Of a stretch of 64,000 bases of DNA, positions 55,303-64,000 are shown piece by piece (positions within the stretch are counted from its first letter, which is position 1; the number at the start of each line of letters is the position of its first letter). Source of the DNA: Paenibacillus sacheonensis (GTDB lineage Bacteria > Bacillota > Bacilli > Paenibacillales > Paenibacillaceae); assembly GCF_009909195.1 (NCBI RefSeq), contig NZ_JAAAMU010000003.1, positions 434,001 through 498,000 of the forward strand. Direction: 5' to 3'. The position numbers and the translations under genes are program-made. The notes beneath the pieces are model-generated. The model was not told the origin of the DNA. It did not search any database and was given only the letters and a program-made list of their open reading frames with translations.

Positions 55303-56826
55303 ATGCTTCGAACCGTACAGGTAGAGAACGGCGCGATTCAGGGACTGCCGGCGGCCGACCCCCGGATTACGAGCTTCAAAGGGATTCCGTTCGCCGCGCC
55401 TCCCGTAGGCGACAACCGGTGGCGGGCCCCGCAGCCGGCCCGGGATTGGAACGGCGTGCTCAGAGCGTATGAATTCGCGCCGGTTCCCATGCAGGTCAGG
55501 CAAGAAATCGACGTGAACAACATTTACACCAGGGAATGGTCAGTAGAGCCCGACATCGCCATGGGAGAGGACTGCCTCTACCTGAACGTATGGACGCCGG
55601 CCAACTTCGCAGACGAGAAGCTGCCGGTGTTCGTCTGGTATTTCGGCGGCGGCCTGCAGGTCGGCCATACCGCCGAGATGGAGTTCGACGGCGAGCGCAT
55701 CGCCCGCAGAGGCGTCGTGGTCGTCACGGTCGGCTATCGGCTGAACGCGTTCGGATTTCTGTGCCATCCGGAGATTACGGCGGAATCGCCGGAAGCTCCC
55801 GCGAACTTCGGGCATCTCGACCAACAAGCCGCAACGCGATGGGCCAAGCGCAATATCGGGGCTTTCGGCGGCGATCCGGACAACATTACGATCGGCGGGC
55901 AATCGGCCGGGGGCGGCAGCGTCATGAACCAGCTCGCGTCGCCGCAGAACGAGGGACTCTTCCGGAGAGCGATCGTTCAGAGCGGGGTATTCACGAAGCT
56001 TTACCCGGGAATCGGTTCGCCGAATTTTCTGCGCGATCTGGAGACGGCCGAACGGGAAGGCGTTCGATTCTTCGCGTCTCTCGGCGTGTCCTCGCTTGCG
56101 GAAGCCCGGAAGCTGGATGCGGTTGATGTCCGCGACAAATACTTGGCGTCCAAGGCATTTTGGGGCACCGTCGTCGATGGCAAGTTTAACGTAGGCGACG
56201 CGTTCCAATTGTTCCTTCAGAACAAGCGCTGGCCGGTGCCGGTGCTATTCGGTCATACCTCCTCCGAATTTTTCAGCGTTCCGGAAGCCGGCACGATCGA
56301 GGATTTCAAGAAGATGGCGGCCGATCTGTTCGGCGATGACGCCGAAGCGTTTCTGACGCTTTGCGGCGCGCATTCGGGCCGTTTGGACGAGGTCGCGAAG
56401 AAAGCTTCGGCGAGCGGCATCGAATACGCCATACGGGTTGCCGGACAGGCCAATGCCGATTCGGGCGCCAATCTCCCGCTGTACTATTACAACTTCGACG
56501 CGGATATCCCGGGATGGGACGACCCGGGAACGTTTCATTCGGTGGATCTCTGGTTTTTCTTCGAGACCCTCGCCAAATGCTGGAGGCCGTTCGTCGGCAA
56601 GCATTACGATCTGGCGCGGCAGATGTGCCAATACTGGACGAACTTCATCCGCAGCGGCGATCCTAACGGTCCGGATTCGACGGGAGAGGAGCTGCCCAGA
56701 TGGGAGCCCTATACGCCGGAAGCGCCGTACGGCATGCGGTTCGCGGATCGAGCCGAATTCGCCAGAGAACAGCCGGGCGAGCTGATGAAGTTCCTCGTCG
56801 CGCACTACTTCGGGAAAATCGGATGA
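55303..56826 (+). CDS. type-B carboxylesterase
   Basis: 507 residues from ATG 55303 (GGGAGAG upstream); an earlier in-frame start at 55240 would run through the hairpin. Alpha/beta hydrolase with oxyanion-hole region WYFGGGLQVG, nucleophile S201 in GGQSAGGG, acid about E322 in HTSSEF and H412 in TFHSVDLWF. EDCLYLNVWTP is the family signature. No signal peptide, so cytoplasmic. In this context it could remove acetyl or feruloyl groups from imported xylo-oligosaccharides. Confidence 0.92.
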   Translation: MLRTVQVENGAIQGLPAADPRITSFKGIPFAAPPVGDNRWRAPQPARDWNGVLRAYEFAPVPMQVRQEIDVNNIYTREWSVEPDIAMGEDCLYLNVWTPANFADEKLPVFVWYFGGGLQVGHTAEMEFDGERIARRGVVVVTVGYRLNAFGFLCHPEITAESPEAPANFGHLDQQAATRWAKRNIGAFGGDPDNITIGGQSAGGGSVMNQLASPQNEGLFRRAIVQSGVFTKLYPGIGSPNFLRDLETAEREGVRFFASLGVSSLAEARKLDAVDVRDKYLASKAFWGTVVDGKFNVGDAFQLFLQNKRWPVPVLFGHTSSEFFSVPEAGTIEDFKKMAADLFGDDAEAFLTLCGAHSGRLDEVAKKASASGIEYAIRVAGQANADSGANLPLYYYNFDADIPGWDDPGTFHSVDLWFFFETLAKCWRPFVGKHYDLARQMCQYWTNFIRSGDPNGPDSTGEELPRWEPYTPEAPYGMRFADRAEFAREQPGELMKFLVAHYFGKIG

Positions 56827-56894
56827 CCGTGGGCAAGCCAGGCCGCGGTACTGCCGGAAGAACGCAAGTACAACAGCCAGTATAAAGATGTGCG

Positions 56895-56924
56895 TTGTCC
56901 ATTCCTTTCCCGCCAGAATATAAT
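56895..56924 (+). promoter_or_regulatory. promoter of the second locus C unit
   Basis: TTGTCC and TATAAT with an 18-base spacer, preceded by GTGCG and followed by GAGAGCGTAA; closely matches 51425-51454. Confidence 0.6.
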
Positions 56925-56971
56925 GAGAGCGTAACCAAAGCAGTAGCAAAGCCGATGAAGAGGGGATGGCT

Positions 56972-58696
56972 ATGAACAAAGTCAGGGTTCGTCCGATTGC
57001 GGCTTTGGGGTCGGCCATAGTGCTCATGGCGGGGCTGTCGGCCTGCGACGGCAGCGAGAACAACGTCGGCATAGGCGTCAATGCTTCCGCCACGGAAGCG
57101 GCTGCGGGTCCCTACGGCAAATACGACCCGCCGATCGAGATTACGACCGTGCGCAATCTGAGCGATATCGTCGAGAACAACGTCCTGAGCGTTCTGAAGG
57201 ACGAGAATTTCGAGAATAACCGTTGGACTCGACTTTACTTCGACCAGCTCGGCATTAAGATCAACTATAACTGGGTCGTGAAAGGCAACGACACCTCGGA
57301 TCCGTACTTGCTGAAGGTGAACGTGATGTTGGCCTCGGGCGACCTTCCGGACATCATTCCGGTGAACGCCACTCAGCTCAAGCAGCTCGCGGACTCGGGT
57401 CAAATCGAAGACATGACGAACCTATACGAAACTTACGCTTCTCCTCAACTCAAGGAGATTCTCTCCGAGGAGGGACAGGGACCGTTCGACGCCGCGACGT
57501 TCGACGGCAAGCTGATGGCCGTTCCGCAGACGGGTTCCTCGATCGAACAAGCCCAGTTCGTCTGGATTCGCACGGACTGGCTGGACAAGCTGGGCCTGCG
57601 GCCGCCGAAAACGATGAAAGACATCCTGGCGATTTCGAAAGCGTTCTCCGAGCGCGATCCCGACGAAAATCACAAGAAAGACACGTTCGGTCTCGCCATC
57701 ACGAAGGAACTGTTCGGAGGCTCCATGGGGCTTGAGGGTTTCATGGCAGGCTACGGCGCTTATCCGAATATTTGGCTGGAGGATTCGGCGGGCAAGCTTG
57801 CGTACGGCAGCGTTCAGCCGGAGATGAAGAAGGCGCTTCAAGCCCTGCAAACCATGTACAAAAACGGCGAGCTGGATGAGGAGTTCGGCGTCAAGGAAGG
57901 CACCAAGGTATCGGAAGTCATCTCGGACGGGAAAATCGGAATGGAGTATGGCCAGCAATGGAATTCCATCTGGCCGCTGCAGTTGAACAAAAACAACGAT
58001 CCGAACGCCCAGTGGCGCGCGTTCCCGATCGTTTCGGAATCCGGCGACCCGGCGAAGGTTCCGCTCAAGTTCAGCACGACGAAGTTTTTCGCCGTCCGCA
58101 GCGGCGCCGCGCATCCCGAGGCCATCATCAAGCTGTTCAACATGCATGTCGAGAAGAACTGGGGCGAGACCCAGGAGAACGAGTACTATTACGCTCCGCC
58201 CGATGCGGAGAGCGTATGGCAGCTATCCATGGTGCAGCCCGCGCCGACAAAGAAAAACCTGGAGCTGTTCCGAACATTGGACGACGTGCGCAGAACGGGC
58301 GACAAGGCGATGCTGACGGGCGAAGCGAAGGCGATCCAGCAGAAGCTGGACGCCTATGCGTCGGGTTCCAAGCAAGGATTCGCGCTATGGGGCTGGGAAC
58401 GTATCTATGGGCCCGAAGGGGCGGAGGGCATCGTCGACCAGTACGACAAAGACGATCAATTTCTCTTCGATAAATTCGAGGGCGCCCCGACCGCAACGAT
58501 GGTGGAACGGCAAACGACGCTGGAGAAAATGCAAAACGAAGTGTTCGTCAAGATCATCCTCGGCGCGCCGATCGAGGAATTCGACAAGTTCGTACAGGAT
58601 TGGGACAAGCTTGGCGGCGAGCAGATTACACAGGAAGTCAACGATTATTACGCATCCCACGCATCCCTGAAGAAGCAGCCCCTCGTGAAGGGATAG
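56972..58696 (+). CDS. ABC sugar-binding lipoprotein, second of locus C
   Basis: 574 residues from ATG 56972 (AGAGGGG, 6-base spacing; ATG 56966 has none). Lipobox LMAGLSAC. The mature domain (PPIEITTVRNLSDIVENN, GDLPDIIPVN) belongs to the large binding-protein group but is only distantly like the 53420 protein. It is next to the sensor kinase and so may present ligand to it, as the 5333 protein may in locus A. Confidence 0.9.
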   Translation: MNKVRVRPIAALGSAIVLMAGLSACDGSENNVGIGVNASATEAAAGPYGKYDPPIEITTVRNLSDIVENNVLSVLKDENFENNRWTRLYFDQLGIKINYNWVVKGNDTSDPYLLKVNVMLASGDLPDIIPVNATQLKQLADSGQIEDMTNLYETYASPQLKEILSEEGQGPFDAATFDGKLMAVPQTGSSIEQAQFVWIRTDWLDKLGLRPPKTMKDILAISKAFSERDPDENHKKDTFGLAITKELFGGSMGLEGFMAGYGAYPNIWLEDSAGKLAYGSVQPEMKKALQALQTMYKNGELDEEFGVKEGTKVSEVISDGKIGMEYGQQWNSIWPLQLNKNNDPNAQWRAFPIVSESGDPAKVPLKFSTTKFFAVRSGAAHPEAIIKLFNMHVEKNWGETQENEYYYAPPDAESVWQLSMVQPAPTKKNLELFRTLDDVRRTGDKAMLTGEAKAIQQKLDAYASGSKQGFALWGWERIYGPEGAEGIVDQYDKDDQFLFDKFEGAPTATMVERQTTLEKMQNEVFVKIILGAPIEEFDKFVQDWDKLGGEQITQEVNDYYASHASLKKQPLVKG

Positions 58697-58736
58697 GATC
58701 GAATCGACTAGACAGTTTAGGGGTTGAAGGCGGGCC

Positions 58737-60506
58737 ATGATTAAAACACCGATGTTCTCGATCCGGAACACCCTGTTTCTTCGCTTGATTTTTACCTTTT
58801 TGCTCATCTTGATGCCCCTGATCATTCTGGGCGTGTATCTGTACCAATGGTCGATTCATACGGCGAGAGAGGATATCGCCAAGACGGCTGCCTCCCAGAC
58901 CGCCTTCTATCTAACCGATCTCGAGAACGAGATCGAGCGAATCAAGCTGCTGCAATTCGGCCTGCTCGAAGACGAGGACCTGAACAAGCTGACGCTCCTC
59001 TGGAATCGTATGGGGGTGATAGAGAAAACCGACAAAATCAATTCGCTGCGCAATCGGCTTTATCTTGTTCAGAACAGCAGCAAATATATCAAAAAAGTAA
59101 GCGTTTACATCAATCCTATCGGGCGCGTCGTTTCGTCCGTCGACGGCGTAAGTCCGCTCGAAGAGGCGCTTTACGAAGACGTTCTCTCCGTTTACGGCAG
59201 CCGGAATACCCGGATCATCGAATGGAGGAACGGCCTGTATCTCAGCGCGGCAAAACCGAGCGGAAGACCGAAGGGACAACCGTTATTTATCGTCGAGATT
59301 GAATTGGACCAGCAGAAACTAACGGAAGCCTTGGCTCAATTCAACACGTATTCCGGAAGCGGCACGCTGCTCCTCACGGCGAACGGCGGCATCCGGCTGG
59401 CGAGCGGCTCCGTCGTATCCTTCCTGAAGGAAGCTTCCTTGTACGTCGAACAGAAGAAAACCCCCGACAACTCCGGCGAAGCCAGAACGTTCGGAGGGCA
59501 TTTGTATTACACCATCCATGCCGGCTCAGGGAAGCTGGATATGGCGATTTATCGGTTCATCCCCTCCGAGGTCATACGAAAGCCTTTGGACAAATTCTAT
59601 GCTTGGGCTTGGCTTTTCGCCGCGGCGGCGTTCGTTATCGTCGCCATCTATGCGATGTCGACTTATAAGTTCATTCACAAACCGCTGCTTCGGCTCGTGA
59701 AGAGCTTCCGCCGCGTCGAGAACGGCGACTTGGAGCAGGTCATCACGCACGCATCCAAAGATGAATTCGGTTATCTGTACAGCCGATTCAACCAGATGGT
59801 CGCCAACCTGCGGTCGCTGATCGACCAGGCATACAGGCAGAAGCTGATGGCGCAGCGGTCTGAGCTGAAGCAGCTTCAATCGCAGATCAATCCTCATTTT
59901 TTGTTCAACAGCTTGTTTATTTTGAGCACGATGGCCCGAACGGGCGATATGGAACGGGTAGAGCAATTTACGATCCAACTCGGCGAATATTTTCGCTTCG
60001 TGACCCGCAGCGCCTCCGACGAGATCTCGCTCGAGCAAGAAATTCATCATGCGCGCACGTATATGGATATTCAGCTCCTTCGCTTCTCTAGGCGCATCCG
60101 CGCGCGGTTCGAGGAACTCCCGGAGGAAGCCGCGCATGCGAAAGTACCGCGGCTGGTCGTACAGCCGATTATCGAGAACGCTTTCGAACACAGCCTGGAG
60201 CGCATCGAGAGGAATGGATTGATCGTCGTACGCTTCGAAAGCAGGGACGATGAATTCCGTATCGTCGTCGAGGATAACGGCAACAACTTGTCCGAAGAGA
60301 AGTTGGGCGAATTATCCAGGGCTTTGGCCAACCGGGACGAATATGCAGAGACGACGGGGATGGTCAATATCCATCGCCGCTTGACGATAACGTTCGGCGA
60401 GAGGGGCGGCGTCCGGGTCGCCCGAAGCGAGCTTGGAGGACTTCAAGTGACGATTCACTTTCCATGGGAGGGACAAGCCGATGTACCGTTTGCTGATCGT
60501 CGATGA
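58737..60506 (+). CDS. YesM-type sensor histidine kinase
   Basis: 589 residues. Transmembrane helices about 12-34 and 288-308 enclose an extracellular sensor. HAMP about 310-362, coiled coil, and H387 in NPHFLFNSLF as phospho-acceptor; ATPase motif VQPIIENAFEHSLE and EDNGNNLSEEKL, in which the usual DNGxGM glycine is replaced by Asn (DNGNNL). Overlaps its regulator by 26 bases. Confidence 0.92.
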   Translation: MIKTPMFSIRNTLFLRLIFTFLLILMPLIILGVYLYQWSIHTAREDIAKTAASQTAFYLTDLENEIERIKLLQFGLLEDEDLNKLTLLWNRMGVIEKTDKINSLRNRLYLVQNSSKYIKKVSVYINPIGRVVSSVDGVSPLEEALYEDVLSVYGSRNTRIIEWRNGLYLSAAKPSGRPKGQPLFIVEIELDQQKLTEALAQFNTYSGSGTLLLTANGGIRLASGSVVSFLKEASLYVEQKKTPDNSGEARTFGGHLYYTIHAGSGKLDMAIYRFIPSEVIRKPLDKFYAWAWLFAAAAFVIVAIYAMSTYKFIHKPLLRLVKSFRRVENGDLEQVITHASKDEFGYLYSRFNQMVANLRSLIDQAYRQKLMAQRSELKQLQSQINPHFLFNSLFILSTMARTGDMERVEQFTIQLGEYFRFVTRSASDEISLEQEIHHARTYMDIQLLRFSRRIRARFEELPEEAAHAKVPRLVVQPIIENAFEHSLERIERNGLIVVRFESRDDEFRIVVEDNGNNLSEEKLGELSRALANRDEYAETTGMVNIHRRLTITFGERGGVRVARSELGGLQVTIHFPWEGQADVPFADRR

Positions 60507-62112
60507 CGAAGAGATGATAACCGATGGACTGTACGAGATTTTGGCCGGCTGCGACTTGGATCTTGATCTGTGCAAGGCTTACTCCGGCAGGGAGGCGTTG
60601 AGCTGGCTTCATCAAACCAGGGTGGACATCGTGCTGTCCGATATCCGGATGCCTGGAATCGACGGGATGCAGCTGCTGTCCATCATCAAGCGGAATTGGC
60701 CGCATTGCCGGTTGATCTTCCTGACCGGCTACAGCGACTTCGATTCCGTGTACCGGGCCATTCAGACTCCTGATGTGCAATACCTGCTCAAAAGCGAAGG
60801 TTATCCGAAGGTCATTCAGGCGGTCGGCCAAGCCGTGGCGGAGCTGGATGACAGCCTGCGCGTGAACGGTCTCATCCAACGGGCGCAGGAGAAGCTCAAA
60901 ACGCTGGAAGTGCTGGCGCGCGGCGAGTACTTTCGCCATCTGCTGCACGGCGCGAGTCCGGCGCCGAGCCTGGCGGCGGACTTCCTTAAGCTGAATATCC
61001 CTCTAGATGCCGACAGACCGATTTACCTGGCGCAGGGAGATCTTTCCCGGATCTCCTCTGCCGTGTCGTCTTATGCCAACCGGCATGAATCGGCCATGGC
61101 CATCATGCTGCTGGCCGAAAGCTTGCTGAACGGCCAGGTTCGGAGCCTCGGCATGATCGACCGCTTCGGGGACCCGCTGTGGCTGATTCAAGAGTCGGCT
61201 GACCGAGCATACGGGAACGAAGCGGAAGAAGGCGCCTCCGTCCTCCCTTATTTGGTAGGTCAATTCGAACTGATCCAAAGCTCGTGTTCGAAGAGCCTGG
61301 ACCTCTCCGTGGCCGTCACGCTGGCGGATCGGCCATGCGATTGGACGAAGCTGTCTGGAACCTATGACAAAATGAAGCGGCAGCGGCAGATACGAACCGG
61401 AGACGGCGCTCAAATGGTGCAGACGGTAAACATGGAGGCTTCCTGCTGTGCGAAAGAGCGTTCGCCGCGGGACAAATCGGACGCGTTGTCCGTGCATCTG
61501 GATGCCGGCAGACGGGACGAATTCCTCCTGCTGTTCGATGAGTTGACGCAATCGGAGCGAGACAACGGCGCGCCCTATCTGCTGGAGCTGTATTACACGA
61601 TCTCGCTTGTCTTATTGTCGTACGTCAACAGATGGGAACTGGAGAATCAGGTCTCCGGCGTCTCGGCTCTCATGCGCCATGACGAATTCGAGTCGTGGAA
61701 GGAGGCGTTCGCATTCCTTCGGACGACGGCTATGGCGCTGTTCGAACTGCGGAGTTCAGGCGAAAGCAACCGGGCAGCCGAAGCGATCCTGAAAGTCCGC
61801 GCTTATATAGAGGGCCATCTGGACGAGGATCTGTCGCTGGTCCGCCTCGCCGGTTACATTCACTTTAATCCGTCGTATTTATCGCGTCTGTTCAAGCAGG
61901 AGTGCGGCGTCAACCTGTCTGAGTATATCGAGGCCGCGCGAATCGAGCGGGCCAAGGAATTGCTGAGGAACGATGAATTGAAGGTGTTGGAAGTCGGGGT
62001 TCGGGTCGGCTACGAGGCGTCCCAGTCGTTCACCCGCTTTTTCAAAAAAACCATGGGCGTAACGCCCGTGGAGTACAGGGATGCCTCAAGAACGGTACGA
62101 GAAATCCGGTAG
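60481..62112 (+). CDS. YesN-type response regulator (receiver + AraC HTH)
   Basis: 543 residues. Receiver with D8/D9, D54 (VLSDIRMP) and a Lys in YLLKSEG where the usual Pro is Ser. A long linker, then AraC HTH with VRLAGYIHFNPSYLSRLFK and YEASQSFTRFFKKTMGVTPVEYR. Works with the preceding kinase to control locus C. Confidence 0.92.
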   Translation: MYRLLIVDDEEMITDGLYEILAGCDLDLDLCKAYSGREALSWLHQTRVDIVLSDIRMPGIDGMQLLSIIKRNWPHCRLIFLTGYSDFDSVYRAIQTPDVQYLLKSEGYPKVIQAVGQAVAELDDSLRVNGLIQRAQEKLKTLEVLARGEYFRHLLHGASPAPSLAADFLKLNIPLDADRPIYLAQGDLSRISSAVSSYANRHESAMAIMLLAESLLNGQVRSLGMIDRFGDPLWLIQESADRAYGNEAEEGASVLPYLVGQFELIQSSCSKSLDLSVAVTLADRPCDWTKLSGTYDKMKRQRQIRTGDGAQMVQTVNMEASCCAKERSPRDKSDALSVHLDAGRRDEFLLLFDELTQSERDNGAPYLLELYYTISLVLLSYVNRWELENQVSGVSALMRHDEFESWKEAFAFLRTTAMALFELRSSGESNRAAEAILKVRAYIEGHLDEDLSLVRLAGYIHFNPSYLSRLFKQECGVNLSEYIEAARIERAKELLRNDELKVLEVGVRVGYEASQSFTRFFKKTMGVTPVEYRDASRTVREIR

Positions 62113-62170
62113 AAATTTGAAAAGCCTTCAGGAATAACGACTAACGGACGCTACGACAAGGAGTGAAGGT

Positions 62171-62854
62171 ATGAAGTTATTGCTCACATCCGCAGGGATT
62201 CTTAATAAAAGCATGCACGACGCGCTAGTCGACATGCTGGGCAAGCCGATCGCCGACTGCAACGCCCTGTGCATCCCCACCGCGATGTACGGACACCCTT
62301 GGGTCGGCCCCGGCGTCAAAGCCTGGGAGTTCGTCAGCGGGAATTCCGAGAATCCCATGGTCGGCCTGGGCTGGAAGTCCGTCGGGGTCTTGGAGCTCAC
62401 GGCGCTGCCAAGCATCAGCAAGGACCGCTGGGTGCCGCTGGTTCGGGAGGCGGACGTCCTTCTGGTGTCGGGGGGTGACGCCCTCTATCTGTGTCACTGG
62501 ATGCGGCAGTCCGGACTGGCAGACCTGTTGCCGTCGCTGCAGGCCGTTTATGTGGGGATGAGCGCCGGGAGCATGGTGATGGCGCCTAACATTGGGGAAT
62601 TCTTCGTTGGCTGGACTCCGCCGACCGGCGGCGATGAAACGCTGAGCCTGATTGATTTTGCGATCTTTCCGCATCTGGACCACGAGTTGCTGCCCGGAAA
62701 CACCATGGCTGCCGCGGAGAGATGGGCCGCCGGGATGCAAGGGCTGGCATATGCAATCGATGATCAGACCGCCATCCAAGTAATCGACGGGGCAGTCGAA
62801 GTTATTTCCGAAGGGAAATGGAACTATTTTTCGGCCTGTATTCAAAAGGGTTAA
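62171..62854 (+). CDS. peptidase S51 (PepE/cyanophycinase-like)
   Basis: 227 residues, cytoplasmic. Nucleophile S131 in VGMSAGSMV, the VLLVSGGDALYL loop and a catalytic His candidate in FPHLDHELL. Family members cleave N-terminal Asp dipeptides or have unknown substrates. Own ribosome site (AAGGAGTGA); not evidently part of locus C. Hairpin downstream. Confidence 0.88.
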   Translation: MKLLLTSAGILNKSMHDALVDMLGKPIADCNALCIPTAMYGHPWVGPGVKAWEFVSGNSENPMVGLGWKSVGVLELTALPSISKDRWVPLVREADVLLVSGGDALYLCHWMRQSGLADLLPSLQAVYVGMSAGSMVMAPNIGEFFVGWTPPTGGDETLSLIDFAIFPHLDHELLPGNTMAAAERWAAGMQGLAYAIDDQTAIQVIDGAVEVISEGKWNYFSACIQKG

Positions 62855-62879
62855 TCACCCTATATGTAAGACACCATGA

Positions 62880-62910
62880 GGCAGCCATTCTCAGATATAG
62901 ATTGGCTGCC
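62880..62910 (+). terminator. terminator of the S51 peptidase gene
   Basis: GGCAGCCA (62880-62887) pairs with TGGCTGCC (62903-62910); a T-rich stretch follows. Confidence 0.65.
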
Positions 62911-62943
62911 ATCTTCAATGGATTTTTGATAAGAGGATGACTA

Positions 62944-63879
62944 TTATGAAGCGGTATAAGTTAGACTGGCGCTAAATGAAAGTTGTGTGATATCTGCCGC
63001 AGAGGGATCGGTCGCCGCAAACGTTCTAACGCGAATTCCGATTCGATCACCCGCGGAAACTATTAATGAGCCAAGATTGATATTCGTCGCACTACGGAAA
63101 GTACCGGCTGTAATGATATTATTCGGAAATCCGAATCTTACCGAACTCGTTAAAGGGGTTGTTAGATAAGGGGAAGAACTATGATCAATCCCATTATTAG
63201 GAGCAGACGGTGATCGGAATACCGTAAAATCATATTGAAGACCGAGCGTATTAATAGAGACCACGGAAGCAACCAATAGATCTGCACTAATTTGTAGATT
63301 TTGAACTGTGCCCGCAAAGGGAATCGGGAAAGCAAAGCCGCCTGCTTCAGGTGGCATTGTCGATTCTCCAGAACCGTCAATAACCTCAACGGTATGATTG
63401 CCAAAACCCATTAATATTGGAGCGGCCGATACTACTGCAGCTCCGCTAAGAATGATCCCCGTTGAAAATGGAATGATTCCTCCAGTTCCGGCCGGTCCAG
63501 CCGGTCCTGTTGGTCCAAGTAGACCTTGGGGGCCAGGGACTCCGGTTGCTCCTGCTGGTCCTGTCGCACCTGTTGCTCCTGCCAGTCCAGCTGCTCCAAG
63601 AGCTCCTGCAAGCCCGGCAAGTCCAGCAGGCCCCACCGATCCGATAGCACCCGCAAGGCCCGCAAGTCCAGCGGGTCCGACTTCGCCGATTGCACCTACA
63701 AGCCCTGCAAGGCCAGCCGGTCCAAGTGCGCCTGCAAGCCCGGTTGCTCCGGCTGCTCCAATTGCGCCTGCAAGTCCTTCAAGCAGTTGTTGTCCTTCCG
63801 CCGGAGGTCCAGGAGGTCCAGGCGGGCCTTGAGGACCGCGCGGGCCGGGAGGTCCAGGAGGACCGTTATGTTTGCCCAT
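62944..63879 (-). CDS. collagen-like repeat protein, BclB-type exosporium glycoprotein
   Basis: 311 residues from ATG 63879 (AAGGAG, 9-base spacing); ATG 63915 is possible but poorly placed. The first 25 residues carry GPP-type triplets, followed by about 95 residues of Gly-X-Y triplets rich in GLA, GAI and GPA. A C-terminal domain of about 170 residues (IIPFSTGI, PILMGFGNHTVEV) resembles the trimerising head of exosporium proteins such as BclB. No signal peptide, as in spore-surface proteins. The repeats should form a triple helix with the globular domain outward. Confidence 0.88.
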   Translation of the reverse strand: MGKHNGPPGPPGPRGPQGPPGPPGPPAEGQQLLEGLAGAIGAAGATGLAGALGPAGLAGLVGAIGEVGPAGLAGLAGAIGSVGPAGLAGLAGALGAAGLAGATGATGPAGATGVPGPQGLLGPTGPAGPAGTGGIIPFSTGIILSGAAVVSAAPILMGFGNHTVEVIDGSGESTMPPEAGGFAFPIPFAGTVQNLQISADLLVASVVSINTLGLQYDFTVFRSPSAPNNGIDHSSSPYLTTPLTSSVRFGFPNNIITAGTFRSATNINLGSLIVSAGDRIGIRVRTFAATDPSAADITQLSFSASLTYTAS

Positions 63880-63915
63880 ATTTTTCATCTCCTTGTTTCG
63901 ACACTGATTCAGCAT

Positions 63916-64000
63916 ATTAACAGCCTATAGACGGAGACACAGCAAATACCTATATTAATAAAAATAGGCGACTAGAGCTTGCTGAAGCTGAATAAATGGT
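63916..64000. other. upstream region of the collagen-like gene
   Basis: An AT-rich leader of 85 bases at the window edge, probably holding a sporulation promoter; no box is assigned. Confidence 0.3.

Noticed and set aside
63398-63832. Pro/Ala-rich plus-strand frame opposite the collagen-like gene
   Set aside because: Antisense of Gly-X-Y repeats naturally gives Pro/Ala/Ser repeats; no ribosome site was seen.

Overview
The window looks like a chromosomal segment of a spore-forming, carbohydrate-degrading Firmicute of the Paenibacillus/Cohnella type. Three things point there: YesM/YesN-type kinase and AraC-type response-regulator pairs beside LplB/YtcP-like sugar ABC permeases, lipoprotein binding proteins with no cognate ATPase gene (these bacteria usually share one MsmX-like ATPase), and repeat-rich spore-surface-like proteins at both ends. 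Shine-Dalgarno sequences are strong (GGAGG type) and most genes are GC-rich. No rRNA, tRNA, CRISPR array, prophage or origin was seen.

Layout. 1-0.6 kb: the N-terminal part of a Met/His/Asp repeat protein running off the left edge, then about 1.2 kb with little recognisable coding. 1.9-14.5 kb (locus A): a response regulator and sensor kinase on the minus strand, divergent from a binding protein, a GH42 beta-galactosidase, two permeases, a second binding protein, an AraC remnant and a GH2 glycosidase. 14.6-22 kb: a scrapyard interval with an IS110 transposase remnant, two copies of a MITE-like repeat, two decayed genes (epimerase and lipoprotein), and a few solitary genes (GNAT, NlpC/P60, aldo-keto reductase, YcxB-like, squalene-cyclase-like, a small membrane protein). 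22.1-44.7 kb (locus B): about 21 co-directional genes forming one large catabolic cluster. 45.5-47.9 kb: an OmpR-type two-component pair and a Met-rich exported protein. 48.1-62.1 kb (locus C): a modular GH10 xylanase, LplB/YtcP permeases, two binding proteins, a type-B carboxylesterase and a YesM/YesN pair. 62.2-63.9 kb: an S51 peptidase and, on the minus strand, a collagen-like BclB-type protein.

How it works together. Loci A and C are paralogous in design. Each has a two-component sensor, two permeases, a roughly 590-residue binding protein, an extra binding protein and polymer- or oligomer-attacking enzymes. Locus C fits xylan (secreted xylanase plus esterase); locus A fits intracellular processing of beta-galactosides or beta-glucuronides. 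Locus B differs. It has a MalFG-type transporter, AraC and LacI regulators, and cytoplasmic enzymes: GH13, an unassigned TIM-barrel hydrolase-like protein, four Gfo/Idh/MocA oxidoreductases, a zinc dehydrogenase, RbsD-type mutarotase, D-lyxose/mannose isomerase-like cupin, xylose-isomerase-like TIM barrel, ROK kinase, NagA-type deacetylase, a SolA-type N-methyl amine oxidase, a PhyH dioxygenase, a Rieske protein and an amidohydrolase. This mix of redox, amine-oxidising, deacetylating and isomerising enzymes suggests catabolism of a modified (amino or N-methylated, acetylated) sugar and is the best candidate here for an undescribed pathway. Palindromic LacI/CcpA-like operators lie before several of its transcription units.
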